Below the pieces are notes generated by a model. The model did not search any database and was not told the DNA's origin. It worked only from the letters and a program-made list of their open reading frames with translations. Both the position numbers and the translations under genes were made by a program. A stretch of 64,000 nt of DNA, from contig NZ_BFCH01000007.1 in the NCBI RefSeq assembly GCF_003112775.1, positions 180,413 through 244,412 of the forward strand. Reading direction: 5' to 3'. The stretch's first letter is position 1; every line of letters starts with the position of its first letter. This document shows positions 18,489 through 26,806 of the stretch, piece after piece. The stretch comes from Mycobacterium montefiorense (GTDB lineage: Bacteria; Actinomycetota; Actinomycetes; Mycobacteriales; Mycobacteriaceae).

Positions 18489-18653
18489 TTGTTTGCTGGC
18501 ATTGTCAGGGTCAAAGCGGCTGTATCACAACACGTCTGCGGTGGGCTGATCAGACACCACGTCATCGGAGTCAACTTGGACGACATCAACGAGCACTTGG
18601 ATGCGTTGGGGCGCGGCGACGTGGTCGGACGCGCGGTCGTCATCTTCGACTAG
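18489..18653 (+). pseudogene. 3' relic of a zinc-type alcohol dehydrogenase
   Basis: After a TGA at 18486, an open stretch of 54 codons ends at TAG 18651. Its last 40 residues (VCGGLIRHHVIGVNL, then DDINEHLDAL and GDVVGRAVVIFD) look like the extreme C-terminus of medium-chain zinc alcohol dehydrogenases, where a D-INEA-D-L motif precedes GRAV. Nothing of the remaining roughly 300 residues is present upstream, where the C39-like gene ends. It is thus best read as the end of a gene whose 5' part was deleted. The last bases overlap the stop of the convergent MFS gene. The family match is from memory. Confidence 0.5.
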
Positions 18654-20104
18654 GCAACATCGCGGGCTCGTCGGGTGGATGGGTCTTGGCAGGCGTGGTT
18701 GATTCCCGGCAGCACCTGGTGTGCGACGACGGCGCCGGTGCGGATGGTCACCCACGCCGTGATCCCACCTATCAGGCAGATGCCGGCGGTAATCAGCATC
18801 GCCAGTGAGAAGCCGGGGCCCAGTGGTTGCCCGGGGCCCGCACGGATCCCGGCTGCGACCGGCAGCACGGCGACGGCGAGCAGTCCCGCGACGCGCGAAA
18901 TCGCGTTGTTGACACCGGATGCGGTGCCGGAATGGCTGTCGGGGACTGCGGACAGGACTGCCGAAGTCAGCGGCGCCACGGTGATCGCCAAGCCGAGGCC
19001 GAACACGACTACGGCAGGCAGAACCGCACCCAGATAAGTCGCCCCGGGCACGACGCGCGCCATCAGAGCCACGCCTGCCGCGGCAATCAGCGGCCCGACC
19101 GTCATCGGGATCCGCGGACCGGTTCGCTGTGCGACCGCGCCTATCCATGGGGAACCGACCAGCATGATGATCGTCATCGGCAGCGTCGCCAGCCCACCCC
19201 GCAGCGCCGAGTAGTGCATGCTTTGTTGCAGCTGCAGGACCAACAGGAACAGCGCACCACCGACCGCGGTGTACACGGCTAGGATAGTCAGGTTGGCACC
19301 GGTGAACTGCCGGGAACGAAAGAGCTTGAGAGGCAAGAACGGTGACTGCACCCGCTCTTCGATCAGCGGGAAGGCAGCCAGCCCGGCGACGCCGACAATG
19401 GCGGCGGCGACGGTGCTCAGCGTCGCACCCCGTGCCGGAATCTCGATCAGCGCGTATACCACTCCGCCCAAACCGACTGCGACAGAGGACGTTCCGAAGA
19501 TATCCGGAGGGCCAGAGGCGGCCGGATTTCGTGATTCGGGAACGTGGCGGGCCGCGATCCACGCCACCGCGACGGCGAGTGGAACGTTCAAGAAGAACAC
19601 CCAGCGCCACGACGCCGAGTCGACCAGCCACCCGCCGATGAACGGGCCCAGCGCCGTCGTCACCCCCGACATGCCCGCCCAGATTCCCACCGCGCGGCCC
19701 CGGTCGTCGTCGGTGATTCCGGCATCGATCAACGCGAGGCTGCCGGGAACCAGTGCGGCCGCGCCGACACCTTGCCCCAGCCGGGCGCCGATCAGCCAGC
19801 CAATGGTCGGGGCGACACCGCAGGCCAGTGATGCCACGGTGAAGACGGCCAACCCGACTAGGAATACCCGGCGGCGGCCATAGCGGTCGCCCGCCGCGCC
19901 GCAGGAGAGGAGCAACGCGCTCAGGGTCAGCAGGTAGCCGTCGAGCACCCACTGCTGGCCGGTCAGGTCCGCGCCCAGCTCTCGCCCGATGGCCGGCAGC
20001 GCGACATTAATCACGGTGGCGTCCAGCAAGGCGATCCCCGAGCCGAGCACGGCCGCCGCGATCAACCAGCGCGCCCCCGCCGACGCCAACGGCACCTGCT
20101 TCAC
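18650..20104 (-). CDS. DHA2-type MFS multidrug exporter (EmrB/QacA-like)
   Basis: A 14-helix drug:proton antiporter. The N-terminal helix carries LLDATVINVALPAIGREL, the classic DHA2 motif D1, followed by GAAGDRYGRRRVF in loop 2-3 and the helix-5 motif C region (GVTTALGPFIGGWLV). I start at GTG 20104 (484 residues). The frame is open to an ATG at 20275, but this would leave only 18 bases to the divergent glgP start, and the added residues are not clearly part of the fold. The exported compounds are unknown. The gene ends by overlapping an alcohol-dehydrogenase relic. Confidence 0.87.
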   Translation of the reverse strand: MKQVPLASAGARWLIAAAVLGSGIALLDATVINVALPAIGRELGADLTGQQWVLDGYLLTLSALLLSCGAAGDRYGRRRVFLVGLAVFTVASLACGVAPTIGWLIGARLGQGVGAAALVPGSLALIDAGITDDDRGRAVGIWAGMSGVTTALGPFIGGWLVDSASWRWVFFLNVPLAVAVAWIAARHVPESRNPAASGPPDIFGTSSVAVGLGGVVYALIEIPARGATLSTVAAAIVGVAGLAAFPLIEERVQSPFLPLKLFRSRQFTGANLTILAVYTAVGGALFLLVLQLQQSMHYSALRGGLATLPMTIIMLVGSPWIGAVAQRTGPRIPMTVGPLIAAAGVALMARVVPGATYLGAVLPAVVVFGLGLAITVAPLTSAVLSAVPDSHSGTASGVNNAISRVAGLLAVAVLPVAAGIRAGPGQPLGPGFSLAMLITAGICLIGGITAWVTIRTGAVVAHQVLPGINHACQDPSTRRARDVA

Positions 20105-20293
20105 AGCAGGAGATTTTGCCCGGCCTTCGTCTGCCCCGGCAACGCCGGTTTGTCGCCAGTGCGTGAGGTTGCGTTCACGTGGCCGTCGTCCGTTTCGCGC
20201 CAGGAATGCAAACACCGCTGTCAGACTGACGAACTGCGCCAAGCCGACCAGATCGGTGCGATACTGCCACCACATCTAGGGAGTAGGATTCAC

Positions 20294-22816
20294 ATGACCG
20301 ATCTCGATCAGACCCCCTCCGACGGTATGTCGGCCGCCGGATCCCGGCCGGCCGACCTGACCGAGCACTCCCGTACCGGGATGGGCGCTCCCGCATTGCA
20401 ACGTGCGATCACCGATCACTTGCGGTATTCGATCGGCCGTCCGGCCGCGGCGCTGCGGCCCGAGCATTACTACCGGGCCCTGGCGCTGGCCGTGCGGGAC
20501 CGCATGCAGGACCGTCGGGTGGCATCGACGCAGACCTCGCTCGACCTCGGACGCAAGGTGACCTGTTATCTGTCGGCCGAATTCCTGATGGGCCCGCAGC
20601 TGGGCAACAACCTGCTGAACCTGGGCTTGGAGGGCGCAGCGAAGTCCGCACTGGCCGCGATGGGACAGCGGCTTGACGAGGTGCTGGCCTGCGAAGAAGA
20701 ACCCGGACTGGGCAACGGCGGCCTCGGCCGGCTCGCGGCCTGCTATCTGGACTCGCTGGCCACTCTGGAGCGCCCGGCAATCGGTTATGGAATCCGCTAC
20801 GAATTCGGCATTTTCGACCAGGAGATCCACGATGGTTGGCAGGTCGAACAGACCGACAACTGGCTGGATCGCGGAAATCCTTGGGAAATAGCTAAACCCG
20901 ACGTCAACTATCTCGTCAAATGGGGCGGCTACGTCGAGCGCTATACCGACGAGGCCGGGCGCGAGCGCTCCCGATGGGTGCCGGGGTTGCTACTGAAAGG
21001 CGTTGCGTACGACACGCCCATCCAGGGCTATGGCGTCAACACCTGCAACGTGTTGACGTTGTGGAGCGCGCGGGCGGTCAAGTCGTTTGCACTGGACGCC
21101 TTCAACACCGGCGATTACTACAAAGCGGTCGAAGATGAGGTGACCTCGGAGACGGTCACCAAGGTGTTCTACCCCAACGATGAACCCGAAGCCGGCAAGC
21201 GGCTCCGTCTGCTGCAGCAGCATTTCTTTGTGTCCTGCTCGCTACAGCACGTGCTGCACATCATGGACGATCTCGCCGACGCGGGCGTCCGGGAACTCCC
21301 CCAGCGATTCGCCTTGCAGCTCAACGACACTCATCCGTCTATCGGAGTCGCCGAGTTGATGCGCTTGCTGATCGACGAGCGAGGACTGGCGTGGGAGAAG
21401 GCGTGGGACATCACCGTCGCCACATTCGCCTACACCAACCACACCCTGCTGCCCGAAGCGCTCGAGACGTGGCCGCTGGAGATGTTCGGCGACTCGCTGC
21501 CGCGACACCTGGAGATCATTTACGAGATCAACCGGCGCTTCCTCAACGAGGTGCGCACCCGATTTCTCGGCGACGCGGACCGGGTGCGCCGGATGTCGCT
21601 GATCGGCGAGGACGGCGCCAAGTTCGTCCGGATGGCACACCTGGCAACCGTCGGCAGCCACGCCATCAACGGTGTCGCCGCCCTGCACTCGGAGCTACTG
21701 AAATCCAGTGTGCTTAAAGATTTCTATGAGATGTGGCCGGAGCGCTTCAGCAACAAGACGAATGGCGTGACACCACGGCGGTTCCTTGCGTTGTCCAATC
21801 CCGGCCTACGCGAGCTGCTGGACCGCACCGTCGGGGATGGCTGGCTGACGGACCTGGGCATGCTGCGTGGGCTGGAACCGTTCATCGACGATTCGTCCTT
21901 CCGGGAACAGTGGCGCGACATCAAACGCAACAACAAGGCGCGGCTGGCCAACTTCATCCACGAGACGACCGGCGTCGAACTGAACCCGCAATGGATCTTC
22001 GACATCCAAGTCAAGCGGATTCACGAATACAAGCGTCAGCACCTCAACGTGTTGCACATCATCGCGCTCTACTATCGGCTGAAGCAAAATCCGGAGCTCT
22101 CAATTCCGCCGCGCGCCTTCATCTTCGGCGGTAAGGCAGCGCCTGGTTACTTCTTGGCCAAGCGGATCATCAAGTTGATCAACGCGGTCGGCGACACGAT
22201 CAACAACGATCCGATGGTCAACAAGTTCCTAAAGGTCGCATTCATACCGAACTTCAATGTGCAGAACGCGCACCTGATCTATCCTGCCGCCAATGTCTCC
22301 GAGCAGATCTCGACCGCCGGCAAGGAAGCTTCGGGCACCGGCAATATGAAGTTCATGATCAACGGCGCCCTGACGGTCGGCACGCTCGATGGCGCCAACG
22401 TAGAGATTCGCGAAGAGGCCGGAGCAGAGAACTTCTTCCTATTCGGCCTGACCGTCGACGAGGTTGAGGCGCTCAAGGCACGCGGATACCGCCCGGCGGA
22501 GTACATCGACAGCAACGACGAGCTGGGCGCGGTGCTGAATCTGATTGCCGACGGGACGTTCTCGCACGGCGACACCGAGGTGTTCAAGCCGTTGGTGGAC
22601 AACCTGCGTTACGACGACCCCTTCCTGGTGTGCGCCGACTACGCCTCCTACGTGGAGTGCCAGGGCCGGGTGAGCGCCGCGTGGCTGGATGGGGAGTCGT
22701 GGACCAAGATGTCGATCCTGAACACCGCGCGCAGCGGTAAGTTCTCATCCGATCGCGCGATCGCGGAGTATTGCGACGACATTTGGAAGGTCTGGCCGCT
22801 GACCGTGAAAATCTGA
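20294..22816 (+). CDS. glgP: Glycogen/alpha-glucan phosphorylase
   Basis: An 840-residue phosphorylase that releases glucose 1-phosphate from alpha-1,4-glucans. The PLP-lysine motif is EASGTGNMKFMINGALT at about residues 677-693, followed by GTLDGANVEI. N-terminal family blocks (YLSAEFLMGPQLGNNL, then LGNGGLGRLAACYLDSLA) and QLNDTHPSI are intact. ATG 20294 has AGGA just upstream; the longer frame overlaps the divergent exporter. The length fits actinobacterial GlgP. It acts in cytosolic glycogen turnover, and its product could feed the phosphoglucomutase encoded 7 kb away. A perfect hairpin follows the stop codon directly. Confidence 0.97.
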   Translation: MTDLDQTPSDGMSAAGSRPADLTEHSRTGMGAPALQRAITDHLRYSIGRPAAALRPEHYYRALALAVRDRMQDRRVASTQTSLDLGRKVTCYLSAEFLMGPQLGNNLLNLGLEGAAKSALAAMGQRLDEVLACEEEPGLGNGGLGRLAACYLDSLATLERPAIGYGIRYEFGIFDQEIHDGWQVEQTDNWLDRGNPWEIAKPDVNYLVKWGGYVERYTDEAGRERSRWVPGLLLKGVAYDTPIQGYGVNTCNVLTLWSARAVKSFALDAFNTGDYYKAVEDEVTSETVTKVFYPNDEPEAGKRLRLLQQHFFVSCSLQHVLHIMDDLADAGVRELPQRFALQLNDTHPSIGVAELMRLLIDERGLAWEKAWDITVATFAYTNHTLLPEALETWPLEMFGDSLPRHLEIIYEINRRFLNEVRTRFLGDADRVRRMSLIGEDGAKFVRMAHLATVGSHAINGVAALHSELLKSSVLKDFYEMWPERFSNKTNGVTPRRFLALSNPGLRELLDRTVGDGWLTDLGMLRGLEPFIDDSSFREQWRDIKRNNKARLANFIHETTGVELNPQWIFDIQVKRIHEYKRQHLNVLHIIALYYRLKQNPELSIPPRAFIFGGKAAPGYFLAKRIIKLINAVGDTINNDPMVNKFLKVAFIPNFNVQNAHLIYPAANVSEQISTAGKEASGTGNMKFMINGALTVGTLDGANVEIREEAGAENFFLFGLTVDEVEALKARGYRPAEYIDSNDELGAVLNLIADGTFSHGDTEVFKPLVDNLRYDDPFLVCADYASYVECQGRVSAAWLDGESWTKMSILNTARSGKFSSDRAIAEYCDDIWKVWPLTVKI

Positions 22817-22841
22817 GCCAGCGGTCGGCTCGACCGCTGGC
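22817..22841. terminator. Hairpin terminator after glgP
   Basis: GCCAGCGGTC and GACCGCTGGC form a perfect 10-bp stem with a 5-base loop, starting at the first base after the glgP stop. No U-tract follows, which is usual for mycobacterial intrinsic terminators. It also lies just beyond the stop of the convergent HicB-like gene and could serve both. Confidence 0.7.
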
Positions 22842-22861
22842 GACGCACCGCAGTTGCGGCG

Positions 22862-23122
22862 CTAGCGGGTCTCTTTCGTCACGTAGACGCTGATGTAACC
22901 CATCGGGATGCCGGTGCGAGCGGCGATGCACTCGCGCGCCACCAACTCGATGGTCGAGCGGCGGCCGGTACGAGCCATCGCGGCGATCTCGGGGATCTGG
23001 ACGAGCCACCCGTCGGTCTCCCGGGTAACTTCGACGTCGAAGCACTGACCGATCTTCGGGAAGATCACACGTTGAGCGCTGCGCGGCGATTGTGCCCGTC
23101 GCAGAGTGGGCTGAATAAGCAT
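22862..23122 (-). CDS. Small HicB-like domain protein
   Basis: An 86-residue protein whose core (FDVEVTRETDGWLVQIPEI, then TIELVARECIAARTGIP) has the beta-alpha pattern of HicB-type antitoxin domains: two strands with a W-VxIPE-type turn, then a helix. No HicA-like toxin gene lies next to it, so it is an orphan of the fold and may not act as an antitoxin. ATG 23122 has AGGA at a good distance; a TTG at 23143 is also open. It converges on glgP across the hairpin. Confidence 0.6.
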   Translation of the reverse strand: MLIQPTLRRAQSPRSAQRVIFPKIGQCFDVEVTRETDGWLVQIPEIAAMARTGRRSTIELVARECIAARTGIPMGYISVYVTKETR

Positions 23123-23240
23123 CTGCTTTTCCTGAGTCGACAATGAGCCGCGGGCAAGAATAATGCGGATCGGGGCAAAACACCTAATCGGCCAGGAGAC
23201 TCCGAGCCTCGGCCGTGATCTCGCCGTTGCGTGATCGTTG

Positions 23241-24047
23241 TCAGTGATAGCCCGGTAGATCCGGTACGCCGCTGGCGGTCAACCAGCCACCGCCGTCGAC
23301 CACCAGCACTGCTCCGGTCACATAGGACGCGGCGTCGCCGGCCAGGAACAGCACCGTCTCGGCGACCTCGGTGGTCGAGCCGGGACGTCGCAGCGGATTC
23401 TGGATGGCCCGGTGCTGGTCGTCGCCGGCGATTCTGCGGACCCCCTCGGTTCCCGACATCGCCCCGGGGGCAACGACATTGACCCGAACACCGTTGGGCC
23501 CCCATTCGATCGCACAGGCGCGGCTGAACGCGTCAACACCGGCCTTGGCCGCAACGACGTGCGCTTGCAGGGCCATGCCGCGGTACTGGATCGCCGCGCT
23601 GATGTTGACCACTGCACCACCGTGATCGCGCAGCCAAAGGTCGTATGCCGCTTTGGATACGTTGAACGTTCCCAGCAGGTCGATGTCGACCACTGCTTTG
23701 AATCCGTTGGGACTGAGTTCACTGATCGGCACCGGGAAGTTTCCGGCGGCATTGTTGACCACCACATCGAGTCGGCCGAAGGTGGCCAACACTTCCTCGA
23801 CGACGGCCGTCACCTCGTCGCCACGACGAACATCGCACACGCCGTAGCTGGCCTCAATGCCCTGTTCCCGCAACGCCGCAACCGCGGCTTGGAGATTGGG
23901 TTCTTTTCGGCTGCAGATGGCCACACGCGCGCCGTGAGTGCCCAATACCCGCGCGATCTCCAGACCGAGTCCGGTAGCCCCACCGGTCACCAGCGCGACC
24001 TTCCCTTTCAGGAGATCGGCCCGAAATGGGCTCGGGCGGACCGTCAT
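23241..24047 (-). CDS. 2,4-dienoyl-CoA-reductase-like SDR
   Basis: A 268-residue SDR with TGGATGLGLEIARVLG as cofactor motif. The sequence after it matches the peroxisomal 2,4-dienoyl-CoA reductase (DECR2) type: NNAAGNFPVP, then VVDIDLLGTFNVSKAAYD and the late APGAMSGTEGVRR. As in that family, the usual catalytic Tyr of YxxxK is absent, and the site reads HVVAAKAGVDA with the lysine kept. It would use NADPH to reduce 2,4-dienoyl-CoA made while degrading polyunsaturated acids. Its ATG overlaps the stop of the CitE-like gene (ATGA), so both are coupled. Confidence 0.85.
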   Translation of the reverse strand: MTVRPSPFRADLLKGKVALVTGGATGLGLEIARVLGTHGARVAICSRKEPNLQAAVAALREQGIEASYGVCDVRRGDEVTAVVEEVLATFGRLDVVVNNAAGNFPVPISELSPNGFKAVVDIDLLGTFNVSKAAYDLWLRDHGGAVVNISAAIQYRGMALQAHVVAAKAGVDAFSRACAIEWGPNGVRVNVVAPGAMSGTEGVRRIAGDDQHRAIQNPLRRPGSTTEVAETVLFLAGDAASYVTGAVLVVDGGGWLTASGVPDLPGYH

Positions 24048-24922
24048 TGGGATTGCAGCTCGGAAATGAGGTCAGCCAGCGCGAGGATCCGCTGAGCATC
24101 GCGCACGTGCAGGCTTTCGATCATGCGGCCCTCGACGGTGATAACGCTGGTTCCCGCTGCCCGGGCTTCCTGGTAGGCCGAGACGATCTTGCGTGCGTCG
24201 GCCAATTCCTTTTCCGAGGGGCCGAACAGTTCGTTCGCCGGACCAACCTGGGACGGATGGATCAGCGTCTTGCCGTCGAAACCCAGCTCGCGGCCTTGCT
24301 GAGCCTCGGCCCGGAAGCCGGCCTCGTCGGCGATGGTGTTGAACACGCCGTCCAAGATGGCTTTCCCCGCAGCCCTCGCACCCAATACCGCAAGCGACAA
24401 CGCCGGGGCGACGGGCGCACGCCCGGGTACGTGCAAGCCATGGAGATCGTTCACCAGGTCGTTGGTGCCGACGACCAGCACAGTCAATCGATCGCTGGCC
24501 GAGGCGATTTCCTCGGCCCGCAAAATGGCCCGCGGCGTTTCGATCATCGCCCACAGCTGCAACGACGGCGGCGCATCGAGCGCGTCGAGCGCGTCGGCCA
24601 GCGCTTGGACCTCTTTTCCCGTCTCGACCTTCGGCACCAGCACACCGTCGGCGGCCGAACCGGCCACGGCGGCCAGATCGTCGTCATGCCAGTCGGTGCC
24701 TGCACCATTGATGCGCACCACAATCTCGCGCGGCCGATAGCCCGTTGACGAGACCGCGTCACACACCCTGATTCTGGAATCGGCTTTGGCGTCGGGGCCT
24801 ACCGCATCCTCGAGATCGAAAATCAACACATCCGCGGGTAGCGATTTCCCCTTCTCGAGTGCTCGATCTTTATTGCCGGGGAGATAGAGAGCGGATCGGC
24901 GCGGGCGCGGCGTCGGTGCCAT
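24044..24922 (-). CDS. HpcH/HpaI aldolase - citrate lyase beta (CitE-like) protein
   Basis: A 292-residue CitE-like lyase. RRSALYLPGNKDRALEK is the usual start, and DVLIFDLEDAVGP carries the acidic metal and substrate residues. VPKVETGKEV, then AMIETPRAI, supplies the barrel Glu, and GFDGKTLIHPSQV ends the core. Members cleave or form malyl-CoA, citramalyl-CoA or related esters, with Mg. No citrate lyase alpha or gamma gene is adjacent, so it is a stand-alone CitE. I start at ATG 24922 (MAPTPRP); the longer frame lacks family sequence. It is the upstream partner of the dienoyl-CoA-reductase-like SDR. Confidence 0.9.
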   Translation of the reverse strand: MAPTPRPRRSALYLPGNKDRALEKGKSLPADVLIFDLEDAVGPDAKADSRIRVCDAVSSTGYRPREIVVRINGAGTDWHDDDLAAVAGSAADGVLVPKVETGKEVQALADALDALDAPPSLQLWAMIETPRAILRAEEIASASDRLTVLVVGTNDLVNDLHGLHVPGRAPVAPALSLAVLGARAAGKAILDGVFNTIADEAGFRAEAQQGRELGFDGKTLIHPSQVGPANELFGPSEKELADARKIVSAYQEARAAGTSVITVEGRMIESLHVRDAQRILALADLISELQSQ

Positions 24923-25145
24923 GGGGCCAGAGTAGAGCTTGCGCCTCGCTCGTCCAGAGTGGTAGCCGCTTTCCGCGGGATCGCCGGACGGCAAAGCGAT
25001 GATCCGTGTGTCGCAGAATCGCCACGATTGTGTCGCACAATTCGCGTCGTTTCAGCGGCGCGCGAAATAGGTCGGTGAGAAATGAGGTTGAGAGGTTTAT
25101 GCTGATGTTCGCGGCAAACTGCCGACCGAAAAGTTAGGTCGAAGC

Positions 25146-25331
25146 ATGAGCACGGACAAGGTTATCCGCGACATTCTGCTCACCATCATGGCGCTCGTAA
25201 CGATCGCCTACATCGCGCTGTATGAGCACGCCTCAAACAACTTCAGGCTGTACGTGCCACTATGCGTGGCGGCCTTGGTGGGGCTGCTGATCCGCGACCT
25301 GGTGAGCACTCATAAGCCCCGGAGGCACTGA
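25146..25331 (+). CDS. Small two-helix membrane protein (61 aa)
   Basis: A 61-residue protein with two hydrophobic helices (ILLTIMALVTIAYIALY and LYVPLCVAALVGLLI) and short charged ends. I do not recognise the family; proteins of this size and shape are common in mycobacteria and poorly studied. A weak GAAG precedes ATG 25146. It is divergent from the CitE-like gene with about 220 bases between, enough for two promoters. Confidence 0.6.
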   Translation: MSTDKVIRDILLTIMALVTIAYIALYEHASNNFRLYVPLCVAALVGLLIRDLVSTHKPRRH

Positions 25332-25435
25332 GCCGCCGCTGCGTCTTGACCGGATTAGCGTCCCGGGACGCCCGCTCCGCGCCTTGGTGATGTGAAACAC
25401 CCATCCGTAGGGTGCACAGCTTCGAATTCTGAAAT

Positions 25436-25717
25436 ATGAGTCAACTCGAGCACGCCGACGACCTGGCGGTGCGGGTCTTTTGGTTTCTTGGCGACCACTG
25501 GCTCGGCCACCACGCACCCACCGACGAAGAGAAGGCCGAGTTGAGAGCCGCGGCGCTGCGCTTCTCGAAGGAGCCACACAACATCGACCCGGTGGTGTCG
25601 AAGGCCCGCGATATGGCTGACGCGGTCCTCGAGCTGTTGTCACCGTGCCGCAGGCCGGGCAGCGTTGCGAAGCTGAAGCACGCGAGCAACGCGTACCAGG
25701 ACGCAAGATTTCGCTGA
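25436..25717 (+). CDS. Hypothetical protein (93 aa)
   Basis: A 93-residue, mostly helical soluble protein. It begins MSQLEHADDLAVRVFWFLGDHW and has an acidic/Ala-rich middle and a basic end. No motif points to a function. No Shine-Dalgarno is evident before ATG 25436, which weakens the call, although codon use looks normal. It precedes the PPOX-family gene by about 60 bases and could be cotranscribed with it. Confidence 0.5.
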   Translation: MSQLEHADDLAVRVFWFLGDHWLGHHAPTDEEKAELRAAALRFSKEPHNIDPVVSKARDMADAVLELLSPCRRPGSVAKLKHASNAYQDARFR

Positions 25718-25774
25718 CGACGGTACGGGTCAGGCAACGGGAAGTTTTGCACCACCGGCGGCGTTGCTCAGCCT

Positions 25775-26647
25775 GTGGCCGTAACGGGTTTTCACGAGGG
25801 TGAGATAGCCACCCAACGCCGAGCCGGCGTCGAAGCCGCCGCAAAACGGCTGGAGAACATGCTCGGCGCGAACCAATTATCCGCAGGTGCTACCCAGTTC
25901 TTGACAAGGCAGCGGTTTGCCGCGTTGACCGGACGCGACGGCGACGGGGTGCTGTGGATTTCCCCCCTGTCGGGACAGCCGGGATTCCTGCGCGGCTGCA
26001 ACGACACGTTGCAGATCGCGGCCGCTGCGCGCGAAGGCGATCCCCTGCATGGAATGCCCGTCGGACAACAGATTGGGTTGATCGCCCTCGAGTTCGCTGC
26101 CCGACGTAGAATGCGCATCAACGGCAGCCTCGTCGATCGGAACAACGCGGGCATGACGGTGCGCGTCGACCAGGCATACGGGAACTGCCCGCAGTACATC
26201 CACCGGCGCGACATCTTCGTGCCCGCGGACACCTCTCCCGTGGAACAATCAAGGCACACAACATCTTTGATCGCCGATGATCGGGCGATGATCGAAGCCG
26301 CGGATACCTTCTTCCTGGGTACGACGCATCCCACCCGGGGCAGTGATGCGTCGCACCGCGGAGGTCCGGCCGGATTTGTCCGGGTCGACTCCCCCACACG
26401 GCTGTGGTGGCCAGATTACCCGGGCAACAACATGTTCAACAGCTTCGGCAACCTGGCGGTCGACGATGAGGCTGCCCTGTTGTTCGTCGACTTTGTCACC
26501 GGCGCCAGCCTTCAGCTGTCCGGTACGGCTCAGGTGGAGTGGACCAGCCCCGGCGCGGACGGTGACGACGGTGGTGTCGGACGCCGAGTCGCATTCACGG
26601 TCGGCTCTGTTGTCGCGTTGCCGCCGGCGGCCTGGCGAAGGCGGTGA
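25775..26647 (+). CDS. Pyridoxamine 5'-phosphate oxidase-family flavin protein
   Basis: A 290-residue protein of the PNPOx-like split-barrel family. Recognisable stretches are the strand pair LTGRDGDGVLWISPLSGQPG, the block EFAARRRMRINGSL, and QAYGNCPQYIHRRDI, which in this group contacts flavin. A second region, SPTRLWWPDYPGNNMFNSFGNLAVDD, repeats the barrel theme. Members bind FMN, FAD, F420 or heme, so the cofactor is uncertain. GTG 25775 is used as start. It lies before the MBL-fold gene, in the stretch left of the integrase relic, and may be part of an acquired segment. Confidence 0.8.
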   Translation: MAVTGFHEGEIATQRRAGVEAAAKRLENMLGANQLSAGATQFLTRQRFAALTGRDGDGVLWISPLSGQPGFLRGCNDTLQIAAAAREGDPLHGMPVGQQIGLIALEFAARRRMRINGSLVDRNNAGMTVRVDQAYGNCPQYIHRRDIFVPADTSPVEQSRHTTSLIADDRAMIEAADTFFLGTTHPTRGSDASHRGGPAGFVRVDSPTRLWWPDYPGNNMFNSFGNLAVDDEAALLFVDFVTGASLQLSGTAQVEWTSPGADGDDGGVGRRVAFTVGSVVALPPAAWRRR

Positions 26648-26806
26648 AGGCGGTGTTGATCAGTGGCCAGCCGTCGTCATCGACGGCGAGCCCACCGAGA
26701 CTCTCGGCGCGGTGGGCAGGGGAAGTTTTCCTGCGCGCTGCGATGAGCCGCGCTGTGATCGCAGCCTCCTGACTTGACGGTGCCTGCGTACCATCGTGCA
26801 GATGCC

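Noticed and set aside
18525..19952. Long open frame antisense-shifted to the MFS exporter (475 codons)
   Set aside because: It is an Arg/Gly-rich shadow of the exporter gene in another frame, with no family sequence.
20105..20275. 57-residue N-terminal extension of the DHA2 exporter
   Set aside because: It would leave only 18 bases to the divergent glgP start and adds sequence not typical of the family.
22862..23122. Full HicAB toxin-antitoxin system
   Set aside because: Only the HicB-like domain is present; no small HicA-like frame occurs on either side.
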